A stretch of 64,000 nt of DNA from Microplitis mediator (lineage: Eukaryota; Arthropoda; Insecta; Hymenoptera; Braconidae), in contig NC_079974.1 of NCBI RefSeq assembly GCF_029852145.1, positions 1 through 64,000 on the forward strand, given 5' to 3'. Every line of letters begins with the position of its first letter. The first letter of the stretch is position 1. Below are positions 1 through 11,300 of this stretch, one piece after another. Under the pieces are notes generated by a model. The model was not told the origin of the DNA and searched no databases. It was given only the letters and a program-made list of their open reading frames with translations. The position numbers and the translations under genes are program-made.

Positions 1-1829
1 ACTGGACAAGTTAAAGACACGACCAAATGTGAAGACGTAACCCCTCGAAGGGAAAGGGAAAGGAAAGGACTCTCTATTGTTACATGTATGACCAACGTGA
101 CGCTTGCTTGTCGGAGACGCTTGCTAATGTTCGGTGAGACCAATATGAGACTGGACAAGTTAAAGACACGACCAAATGTGAAGACGTAACCCCTCGAAGG
201 GAAAGGGAAAGGAAAGGACTCTCTATTGTTACATGTATGACCAACGTGACGCTTGCTTGTCGGAGACGCTTGCTAATGTTCGGTGAGACCAATATGAGAC
301 TGGACAAGTTAAAGACACGACCAAATGTGAAGACGTAACCCCTCGAAGGGAAAGGGAAAGGAAAGGACTCTCTATTGTTACATGTATGACCAACGTGACG
401 CTTGCTTGTCGGAGACGCTTGCTAATGTTCGGTGAGACCAATATGAGACTGGACAAGTTAAAGACACGACCAAATGTGAAGACGTAACCCCTCGAAGGGA
501 AAGGAGGAAAGGAAAGGACTCTCTATTGTTACATGTATGACCAACGTGACGCTTGCTTGTCGGAGACGCTTGCTAATGTTCGGTGAGACCAATATGAGAC
601 TGGACAAGTTAAAGACACGACCAAATGTGAAGACGTAACCCCTCGAAGGGAAAGGGAAAGGAAAGGACTCTCTATTGTTACATGTATGACCAACGTGACG
701 CTTGCTTGTCGGAGACGCTTGCTAATGTTCGGTGAGACCAATATGAGACTGGACAAGTTAAAGACACGACCAAATGTGAAGACGTAACCCCTCGAAGGGA
801 AAGGGAAGGAAAGGGAAAGGACTCTCTATTGTTACATGTATGACCAACGTGACGCTTGCTTGTCGGAGACGCTTGCTAATGTTCGGTGAGACCAATATGA
901 GACTGGACAAGTTAAAGACACGACCAAATGTGAAGACGTAACCCCTCGAAGGGAAAGGGAAAGGAAAGGACTCTCTATTGTTACATGTATGACCAACGTG
1001 ACGCTTGCTTGTCGGAGACGCTTGCTAATGTTCGGTGAGACCAATATGAGACTGGACAAGTTAAAGACACGACCAAATGTGAAGACGTAACCCCTCGAAG
1101 GGAAAGGGAAAGGAAAGGACTCTCTATTGTTACATGTATGACCAACGTGACGCTTGCTTGTCGGAGACGCTTGCTAATGTTCGGTGAGACCAATATGAGA
1201 CTGGACAAGTTAAAGACACGACCAAATGTGAAGACGTAACCCCTCGAAGGGAAAGGGAAAGGAAAGGACTCTCTATTGTTACATGTATGACCAACGTGAC
1301 GCTTGCTTGTCGGAGACGCTTGCTAATGTTCGGTGAGACCAATATGAGACTGGACAAGTTAAAGACACGACCAAATGTGAAGACGTAACCCCTCGAAGGG
1401 AAAGGGAAAGGAAAGGACTCTCTATTGTTACATGTATGACCAACGTGACGCTTGCTTGTCGGAGACGCTTGCTAATGTTCGGTGAGACCAATATGAGACT
1501 GGACAAGTTAAAGACACGACCAAATGTGAAGACGTAACCCCTCGAAGGGAAAGGGAAAGGACTCTCTATTGTTACATGTATGACCAACGTGACGCTTGCT
1601 TGTCGGAGACGCTTGCTAATGTTCGGTGAGACCAATATGAGACTGGACAAGTTAAAGACACGACCAAATGTGAAGACGTAACCCCTCGAAGGGAAAGGGA
1701 AAGGACTCTCTATTGTTACATACATGACCAACGTGACGCTTGCATGGCGGAGACGCTTGCTACTATGTGACGCAACTGAATATAGGACGGGATAGGTTAG
1801 AGACTGGACCAAGTGTGGGGACGTTGCCT
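1..1829. repeat. 149-bp tandem satellite array (left edge cut by the window)
   Basis: Monomers beginning actggacaag start at 1, 150, 299, 448, 599, 748, 902, 1051, 1200, 1349, 1498 and 1642. The period is 149 bp except where a purine tract (gggaaagggaaaggaaagg) gains 2 bp (unit at 448), gains 5 bp (unit at 748) or loses about 5 bp (unit at 1498). Outside that tract the inner units look identical. The last unit diverges from about 1720, and 1771-1829 still aligns to the monomer only weakly (aatataggacgggatagg against aatatgagactggacaag). This is the usual picture of a homogenised array with a decayed edge. The short minus-strand open frames repeated in it are by-products of the period. Confidence 0.95.
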
Positions 1830-1860
1830 ATGGATACAGCGCGCGTTTTCACGGAAAATC

Positions 1861-1905
1861 CTGTTTTGCCGACTGATGGTAAGTTACCGACTGATGGCAA
1901 AACAG
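1861..1905. repeat. Inverted repeat, 10-bp perfect arms
   Basis: CTGTTTTGCC (1861-1870) is the exact reverse complement of GGCAAAACAG (1896-1905), with 25 nt between. The spacer holds a smaller palindrome (GGTAA g TTACC), and the 11-mer ccgactgatgg occurs twice, spanning the inside of both arms. The function is unknown. It could form a cruciform or be a remnant of a small mobile element. Confidence 0.8.
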
Positions 1906-1915
1906 GTTAGGCGGG

Positions 1916-2043
1916 TTACTGGCAGTCGGTAAAACAGATTAGGGTGATTACTGTCAGTCGGTAAAACAGATTGGGGTAATTACTGGCAGTCGATAAAACA
2001 GGGTAAGGTAATTACTGGCAGTCGGTAAAGTAGGGTAGGGGTT
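1916..2043. repeat. 32-bp minisatellite, four copies
   Basis: Units beginning ttactg start at 1916, 1948, 1980 and 2012, an exact 32-bp spacing. Each contains cagtcggtaaaacag or a close variant, followed by a G-rich ttagggt or gggtaagg stretch. A fifth, isolated copy of the same text lies at about 2317-2337. The copies differ by several substitutions, so this is an older or less homogenised array than the satellites on either side. Confidence 0.85.
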
Positions 2044-2050
2044 CTACAGG

Positions 2051-2130
2051 AGCGCTGCCTAAACTATAGCGCTGTCCGCCCCCTAGCATGGGGCCTTCGG
2101 CCCCATGCGTATTTTAAGACACTAGGAAAA
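2051..2130. repeat. GC-rich hairpin segment, copy 1
   Basis: About 80 bp running from agcgctgcctaaact to actaggaaaa. It is repeated almost exactly at 2186-2264, with 1 nt fewer there. It contains a perfect hairpin at 2086-2108: stem GCATGGGGCC, loop TTC, stem GGCCCCATGC. The tail gtattttaagacactagg follows. Confidence 0.85.
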
Positions 2131-2185
2131 TTTTCGTGTAAACTTTGTAGTTAAGCGGGCCTATATATGGGGCAAGTACTAAAGA

Positions 2186-2264
2186 AGCGCTGCCTAAACT
2201 AAGCGCTGTCCGCCCCCTAGCATGGGGCCTTCGGCCCCATGCGTATTTTAAGACACTAGGAAAA
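2186..2264. repeat. GC-rich hairpin segment, copy 2
   Basis: Direct repeat of 2051-2130 with a single-base deletion (ctaagcgc in place of ctatagcgc). Its hairpin is at 2220-2242, again a 10-bp perfect stem with a TTC loop. The 55 bp between the two copies is unrelated AT-rich sequence. Confidence 0.85.
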
Positions 2265-2277
2265 GTATTATAGCAAC

Positions 2278-2337
2278 TTACCGACTGATGGTAAAACAGA
2301 GTCGGCGGGTTACTGGTAGTCGGTAAAACAGGGTTAG
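2278..2337. repeat. Second copy of the ttaccgactgatgg segment
   Basis: It runs ttaccgactgatggtaaaacag, then gcgggttactgg and agtcggtaaaacag. It matches 1884-1943 with a few substitutions. The two copies bracket the hairpin segments, so the junction has an outer direct repeat around an inner one. Confidence 0.75.
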
Positions 2338-2340
2338 AGA

Positions 2341-5300
2341 AACTCAAAAAAATAAATGTTTCTCAGGACTTTTTGTGTTCCTTTCTACTACAGGACACTA
2401 TATGGAACAAAAAACGTTTATATTGTAATGGGTTATTTCCAACAGGGAAAAAGTTACGGGCTACTCTTCAAAAAAATACATTTTGGCATCTCCACCCATC
2501 TCCACCCATCCTTGAATGGGTCGAAACTCAAATAATAAATTTTTCTCAGGAGTTTTTGTGGTCATTCCTACTACAGGACACTATATGGAACAAAAAACGT
2601 TTATATTGTGATGGGTTATTTCCAACAGGGAAAAAGTTACGGGCTACTCTTCAAAAAAATACATTTTGGCATCTCCACCCATCTCCACCCATGTCCACCC
2701 ATCCTTGAATGGGTCGAAACTCAAATAATAAATTTTTCTCAGGAGTTTTTGTGGTCTTTCCTACTACAGGACACTATATGGAACAAAAAACGTTAATATT
2801 GTGATGGGTTATTTCCATCAGGGAAAAAGTTACGGGCTACTCTTCATCAGAATACATTGTGGCATCTCCACCCATCTCCACCCATGTCCACCCATCCTTA
2901 TATGGGTCTAATCTCAAAAAATAAATTTTTCTCAGGAGTTTTTGTGGTCTTTCCTACTACAGGACACTATATGGAACAAAAAACGTTTATATTGTGATGG
3001 GTTATTTCCAACAGGGAAAAAGTTACGGGCTACTCTTCATCAGAATACATTGTGGCATCTCCACCCATGTCCACCCATCCTTATATGGGTCTAATCTCAA
3101 AAAATAAATTGTTCTCAGGACTTTTTGTGGTCTTTCCTACTACAGGACACTATAAGGAACAAAAAACGTTTATATTGTGATGGGTTATTTCCATCAGGGA
3201 AAAAGTTACGGGCTACTCTTCATCAGAATACATTGTGGCATCTCCACCCATCTCCACCCATGTCCACCCATCCTTGAATGGGTCGAAACTCAAATAATGA
3301 ATTTTTCTCAGGAGTTTTTGTGGTCTTTCCTACTACAGGACACTATATGGAACAAAAAACGTTGATATTGTGATGGGTTATTTCCAACAGGGAAAAAGTT
3401 ACGGGCTACTCTTCAAAAAAATACATTTTGGCATCTCCACCCATCTCCACCCATGTCCACCCATCCTTATATGGGTCTAATCAGAAAAAATAAATTTTTC
3501 TCAGGACTTTTTGTGGTCTTTCCTACTACAGGACACTATAAGGAACAAAAAACGTTTATATTGTGATGGGTTATTTCCATCAGGGAAAAAGTTACGGGCT
3601 ACTCTTCATCAGAATACATTGTGGCATCTCCACCCATCTCCACCCATGTCCACCCATCCTTGGATGGGTCGAAACTCAAATAATTAATTTTTCTCAGGAG
3701 TTTTTGTGGTCTTTCCTACTACAGGACACTATATGGAACAAAAAACGTTTATATTGTGATGGGTTATTTCCAACAAGGAAAAAGTTACGGGCTACCCTTC
3801 ATCAGAATACATTGTGGCATCTCCACCCATCTCCACCCATGTCCACCCATCCTTATATGGGTATAATCTCAAAAAATAAATTTTTCTCAGGAGTTTTTGT
3901 GGTCTTTCCTACTACAGGACACTATATGGAACAAAAAACGTTTATATTGTGATGGGTTATTTCCATCAGGGAAAAAGTTACGGGCTACTCTTCATCAGAA
4001 TACATTGTGGCATCTCCACCCATCTCCACTCATGTCCACCCATCCTTGAATGGGTCGAAACTCAAATAATAAATTTTTCTCAGGAGTTTTTGTGGTCTTT
4101 CCTACTACAGGACACTGAATGGAACAAAAAACGTTTATATTGTGATGGGTTATTTCCATCAGGGAAAAAGTTACGGGCTACTCTTCATCAGAATACATTG
4201 TGGCATCTCCACCCATCTCCACTCATGTCCACCCATCCTTATATGGGTCTAATCTCAAAAAATAAATTTTTCTCAGGAGTTTTTGTGGTCTTTCCTACTA
4301 CAGGACACTATATGGAACAAAAAACGTTTATATTGTGATGGGTTATTTCCAACAGGGAAAAAGTTACGGGCTACCCTTCATCAGAATACATTGTGGCATC
4401 TCCACCCATCTCCACCCATGTCCACCCATCCTTATATGGGTATAATCTCAAAAAATAAATTTTTCTCAGGAGTTTTTGTGGTCTTTCCTACTACAGGACA
4501 CTATATGGAACAAAAAACGTTAATATTGTGATGGGTTATTTCCATCAGGGAAAAAGTTACGGGCTACTCTTCATCAGAATACATTGTGGCATCTCCACCC
4601 ATCTCCACCCATGTCCACCCATCCTTGAATGGGTCGAAACTCAAATAATAAATTTTTCTCAGGAGTTTTTGTGGTCTTTCCTACTACAGGACACTATATG
4701 GAACAAAAAACGTTGATATTGTGATGGGTTATTTCCAACAGGGAAAAAGTTACGGGCTACTCTTCATCAGAATACATTGTGGCATCTCCACCCATCTCCA
4801 CCCATGTCCACCCATCCTTGAATGGGTCGAAACTCAAATAATAAATTTTTCTCAGGAGTTTTTGTGGTCTTTCCAACTACAGGACACTGAATGGAACAAA
4901 AAACGTTTATATTGTGATGGGTTATTTCCATCAGGGAAAAAGTTACGGGCTACTCTTCATCAGAATACATTGTGGCATCTCCACCCATCTCCACTCATGT
5001 CCACCCATCCTTATATGGGTCTAATCTCAAAAAATAAATTTTTCTCAGGAGTTTTTGTGGTCTTTCCTACTACAGGACACTATATGGAACAAAAAACGTT
5101 TATATTGTGATGGGTTATTTCCAACAAGGAAAAAGTTACGGGCTACCCTTCATCAGAATACATTGTGGCATCTCCACCCATCTCCACCCATGTCCACCCA
5201 TCCTTATATGGGTATAATCTCAAAAAATAAATTTTTCTCAGGAGTTTTTGTGGTCTTTCCTACTACAGGACACTATATGGAACAAAAAACGTTTATATTG

Positions 5301-8300
5301 TGATGGGTTATTTCCAACAGGGAAAAAGTTACGGGCTACTCTTCATCAGAATACATTGTGGCATCTCCACCCATCTCCACTCATGTCCAGCCCACCTTAT
5401 ATGGGTCTAATCTCAAAAAATAAATTTTTCTCAGGACTTTTTGTGGTCTTTCCTACTACAGGACACTATAAGGAACAAAAAACGTTTATATTGTGATGGG
5501 TTATTTCCATCAGGGAAAAAGTTACGGGCTACTCTTCATCAGAATACATTGTGGCATCTCCACCCATCTCCACCCATGTCCACCCATCCTTGAATGGGTC
5601 GAAACTCAAATAATAAATTTTTCTCAGGAGTTTTTGTGGTCTTTCCTACTACAGGACACTATATGGAACAAAAAACGTTGATATTGTGATGGGTTATTTC
5701 CAACAGGGAAAAAGTTACGGGCTACTCTTCAAAAAAATACATTTTGGCATCTCCACCCATCTCCACCCATGTCCACCCATCCTTATATGGGTCTAATCTC
5801 AAAAAATAAATTTTTCTCAGGAGTTTTTGTGGTCTTTCCTACTACAGGACACTATATGGAACAAAAAACGTTAATATTGTGATGGGTTATTTCCATCAGG
5901 GAAAAAGTTACGGGCTACTCTTCATCAGAATACATTGTGGCATCTCCACCCATCTCCACCCATGTCCACCCATCCTTGAATGGGTCGAAACTCAAAAAAT
6001 AAATTTTTCTCAGGACTTTTTGTGGTCTTTCCTACTACAGGACACTATAAGGAACAAAAAACGTTTATATTGTGATGGGTTATTTCCATCAGGGAAAAAG
6101 TTACGGGCTACTCTTCATCAGAATACATTGTGGCATCTCCACCCATCTCCACCCATGTCCACCCATCCTTGAATGGGTCGAAACTCAAATAATAAATTTT
6201 TCTCAGGAGTTTTTGTGGTCTTTCCTACTACAGGACACTATATGGAACAAAAAACGTTTATATTGTGATGGGTTATTTCCATCAGGGAAAAAGTTACGGG
6301 CTACTCTTCATCAGAATACATTGTGGCATCTCCACCCATCTCCACCCATGTCCACCCATCCTTGAATGGGTCGAAACTCAAATAATAAATTTTTCTCAGG
6401 AGTTTTTGTGGTTTTTCCTACTACAGGACACTATATGGAACAAAAAACGTTTATATTGTGATGGGTTATTTCCAACAGGGAAAAAGTTACGGGCTACTCT
6501 TCATCAGAATACATTGTGGCATCTCCACCCATCTCCACCCATGTCCACCCATCCTTGAATGGGTCGAAACTCAAATAATAAATTTTTCTCAGGAGTTTTT
6601 GTGGTCTTTCCTACTACAGGACACTATATGGAACAAAAAACGTTTATATTGTGATGGGTTATTTCCAACAGGGAAAAAGTTACGGGCTACTCTTTATCAG
6701 AATACATTGTGGCATCTCCACCCATCTCCACCCATGTCCACCCATCCTTATATGGGTCTAATCTCAAAAAATAAATTTTTCTCAGGACTTTTTGTGGTCT
6801 TTCCTACTACAGGACACTATAAGGAACAAAAAACGTTTATATTGTGATGGGTTATTTCCATCAGGGAAAAAGTTACGGGCTACTCTTCATCAGAATACAT
6901 TGTGGCATCTCCACCCATCTCCACCCATGTCCACCCATCCTTGAATGGGTCGAAACTCAAATAATGAATTTTTCTCAGGAGTTTTTGTGGTCTTTCCTAC
7001 TACAGGACACTATATGGAACAAAAAACGTTGATATTGTGATGGGTTATTTCCAACAGGGAAAAAGTTACGGGCTACTCTTCAAAAAAATACATTTTGGCA
7101 TCTCCACCCATCTCCACCCATGTCCACCCATCCTTATATGGGTCTAATCTCAAAAAATAAATTTTTCTCAGGACTTTTTGTGGTCTTTCCTACTACAGGA
7201 CACTATAAGGAACAAAAAACGTTTATATTGTGATGGGTTATTTCCATCAGGGAAAAAGTTACGGGCTACTCTTCATCAGAATACATTGTGGCATCTCCAC
7301 CCATCTCCACCCATGTCCACCCATCCTTGAATGGGTCGAAACTCAAATAATTAATTTTTCTCAGGAGTTTTTGTGGTCTTTCCTACTACAGGACACTATA
7401 TGGAACAAAAAACGTTTATATTGTGATGGGTTATTTCCAACAAGGAAAAAGTTACGGGCTACCCTTCATCAGAATACATTGTGGCATCTCCACCCATCTC
7501 CACCCATGTCCACCCATCCTTATATGGGTATAATCTCAAAAAATAAATTTTTCTCAGGAGTTTTTGTGGTCTTTCCTACTACAGGACACTATATGGAACA
7601 AAAAACGTTGATATTGTGATGGGTTATTTCCAACAGGGAAAAAGTTACGGGCTACTCTTCATCAGAATACATTGTGGCATCTCCACCCATCTCCACTCAT
7701 GTCCAGCCCACCTTATATGGGTCTAATCTCAAAAAATAAATTTTTCTCAGGACTTTTTGTGGTCTTTCCTACTACAGGACACTATAAGGAACAAAAAACG
7801 TTTATATTGTGATGGGTTATTTCCATCAGGGAAAAAGTTACGGGCTACTCTTCATCAGAATACATTGTGGCATCTCCACCCATCTCCACCCATGTCCACC
7901 CATCCTTGAATGGGTCGAAACTCAAATAATAAATTTTTCTCAGGAGTTTTTGTGGTCTTTCCTACTACAGGACACTATATGGAACAAAAAACGTTGATAT
8001 TGTGATGGGTTATTTCCAACAGGGAAAAAGTTACGGGCTACTCTTCAAAAAAATACATTTTGGCATCTCCACCCATCTCCACCCATGTCCACCCATCCTT
8101 ATATGGGTCTAATCTCAAAAAATAAATTTTTCTCAGGAGTTTTTGTGGTCTTTCCTACTACAGGACACTATATGGAACAAAAAACGTTAATATTGTGATG
8201 GGTTATTTCCATCAGGGAAAAAGTTACGGGCTACTCTTCATCAGAATACATTGTGGCATCTCCACCCATCTCCACCCATGTCCACCCATCCTTGAATGGG

Positions 8301-11300
8301 TCGAAACTCAAAAAATAAATTTTTCTCAGGACTTTTTGTGGTCTTTCCTACTACAGGACACTATAAGGAACAAAAAACGTTTATATTGTGATGGGTTATT
8401 TCCATCAGGGAAAAAGTTACGGGCTACTCTTCATCAGAATACATTGTGGCATCTCCACCCATCTCCACCCATGTCCACCCATCCTTGAATGGGTCGAAAC
8501 TCAAATAATAAATTTTTCTCAGGAGTTTTTGTGGTTTTTCCTACTACAGGACACTATATGGAACAAAAAACGTTTGTATTGTGATGGGTTATTTCCAACA
8601 GGGAAAAAGTTACGGGCTACTCTTCATCAGAATACATTGTGGCATCTCCACCCATCTCCACCCATGTCCACCCATCCTTGAATGGGTCGAAACTCAAATA
8701 ATAAATTTTTCTCAGGAGTTTTTGTGGTCTTTCCTACTACAGGACACTATATGGAACAAAAAACGTTTATATTGTGATGGGTTATTTCCAACAGGGAAAA
8801 AGTTACGGGCTACTCTTTATCAGAATACATTGTGGCATCTCCACCCATCTCCACCCATGTCCACCCATCCTTATATGGGTCTAATCTCAAAAAATAAATT
8901 TTTCTCAGGACTTTTTGTGGTCTTTCCTACTACAGGACACTATAAGGAACAAAAAACGTTTATATTGTGATGGGTTATTTCCATCAGGGAAAAAGTTACG
9001 GGCTACTCTTCATCAGAATACATTGTGGCATCTCCACCCATCTCCACCCATGTCCACCCATCCTTGAATGGGTCGAAACTCAAATAATGAATTTTTCTCA
9101 GGAGTTTTTGTGGTCTTTCCTACTACAGGACACTATATGGAACAAAAAACGTTGATATTGTGATGGGTTATTTCCAACAGGGAAAAAGTTACGGGCTACT
9201 CTTCAAAAAAATACATTTTGGCATCTCCACCCATCTCCACCCATGTCCACCCATCCTTATATGGGTCTAATCTCAAAAAATAAATTTTTCTCAGGACTTT
9301 TTGTGGTCTTTCCTACTACAGGACACTATAAGGAACAAAAAACGTTTATATTGTGATGGGTTATTTCCATCAGGGAAAAAGTTACGGGCTACTCTTCATC
9401 AGAATACATTGTGGCATCTCCACCCATCTCCACCCATGTCCACCCATCCTTGAATGGGTCGAAACTCAAATAATAAATTTTTCTCAGGAGTTTTTGAGGT
9501 CTTTCCTACTACAGGACACTATATGGAACAAAAAACGTTGATATTGTGATGGGTTATTTCCAACAGGGAAAAAGTTACGGGCTACTCTTCAAAAAAATAC
9601 ATTTTGGCATCTCCACCCATCTCCACCCATGTCCACCCATCCTTGAATTGGTCGAAACTCAAATAATAAATTTTTCTAAGGAGTTTTTGTGGTCTTTCCT
9701 ACTACAGGACACTATATGGAACAAAAAACGTTTATATTGTGATGTGATATTTCCATCAGGGAAAAAGTTACGGGCTACTCTTCATCAGAATACATTGTGG
9801 CATCTCCACCCATCTCCACCCATGTCCACCCATCCTTGAATGGGTCGAAACTCAAATAATAAATTTTTCTCAGGAGTTTTTGTGGTCTTTCCTACTACAG
9901 GACACTATATGGAACAAAAAACGTTTATATTGTGATGGGTTATTTCCAACAGGGCAAAAGTTACGGGCTACTCTTCAAAAAAATACATTTTGGCATCTCC
10001 ACCCATCTCCACCCATGTCCACCCATCCTTGAATGGGTCGAAACTCAAATAATAAATTTTTCTCAGGAGTTTTTGTGGTCTTTCCTACTACAGGACACTA
10101 TATGGAACAAAAAACGTTTATATTGTGATGGGTTATTTCCAACAGGGAAAAAGTTACGGGCTACTCTTCAAAAAAATACATTTTGGCATCTCCACCCATC
10201 TCCACCCATGTCCACCCATCCTTGAATGGGTCGAAACTCAAATAATAAATTTTTCTCAGGAGTTTTTGTGGTCTTTCCTACTACAGGACACTATATGGAA
10301 CAAAAAACGTTTATATTGTGATGGGTTATTTCCAACAGGGAAAAAGTTACGGGCTACTCTTCAAAAAAATACATTTTGGCATCTCCACCCATCTCCACCC
10401 ATGTCCACCCATCCTTGAATGGGTCGAAACTCAAATAATGAATTTTTCTCAGGAGTTTTTGTGGTCTTTCCTACTACAGGACACTATATGGAACAAAAAA
10501 CGTTGATATTGTGATGGGTTATTTCCAACAGGGAAAAAGTTACGGGCTACTCTTCATCAGAATACATTGTGGCATCTCCACCCATCTCCACTCATGTCCA
10601 CCCATCCTTATATGGGTCTAATCTCAAAAAATAAATTTTTCTCAGGACTTTTTGTGGTCTTTCCTACTACAGGACACTATAAGGAACAAAAAACGTTTAT
10701 ATTGTGATGGGTTATTTCCATCAGGGAAAAAGTTACGGGCTACTCTTCATCAGAATACATTGTGGCATCTCCACCCATCTCCACCCATGTCCACCCATCC
10801 TTGAATTGGTCGAAACTCAAATAATAAATTTTTCTCAGGAGTTTTTGTGGTCTTTCCTACTACAGGACACTATATGGAACAAAAAACGTTTATATTGTGA
10901 TAAGTTATTTCCATCAGGGAAAAAGTTACGGGCTACTCTTCATCAGAATACATTGTGGCATCTCCACCCATCTCCACCCATGTCCACCCATCCTTGAATG
11001 GGTCGAAACTCAAATAATAAATTTTTCTCAGGAGTTTTTGTGGTTTTTCCTACTACAGGACACTATATGGAACAAAAAACGTTTATATTGTGATGGGTTA
11101 TTTCCAACAGGGAAAAAGTTACGGGCTACTCTTCATCAGAATACATTGTGGCATCTCCACCCATCTCCACCCATGTCCACCCATCCTTGAATGGGTCGAA
11201 ACTCAAATAATAAATTTTTCTCAGGAGTTTTTGTGGTCTTTCCTACTACAGGACACTATATGGAACAAAAAACGTTTATATTGTGATGGGTTATTTCCAA

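Larger units (their letters stand above)
1830..2340. other. Junction between the 149-bp and 193-bp satellites
   Basis: About 510 bp that belongs to neither satellite. It is built from short direct and inverted repeats, annotated separately: a long inverted repeat, a 32-bp minisatellite, two copies of an ~80-bp hairpin segment, and two copies of a ~60-bp segment that bracket them. No coding region is supported. The minus-strand open frame at 2114-2347 crosses these repeats and has no recognisable domain. The 193-bp satellite begins at about 2341 with aactcaaaaaaataaatg. Confidence 0.75.

Noticed and set aside
80..1812. Minus-strand frames of 75-177 codons in the 149-bp satellite
   Set aside because: The same peptide recurs every 149 bp with no start context or domain, so it is a by-product of the repeat.
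1905..2043. Telomere-like TTAGG or TTAGGG
   Set aside because: ttaggg occurs only singly inside the 32-bp repeat and is never in tandem.
2086..2130. Helitron 3' end (hairpin followed by CTAG)
   Set aside because: The hairpin is 13 nt before CTAG, close to the expected spacing, but both copies share further bases after CTAG, the next base is G rather than T, and no 5' TC terminus was found.
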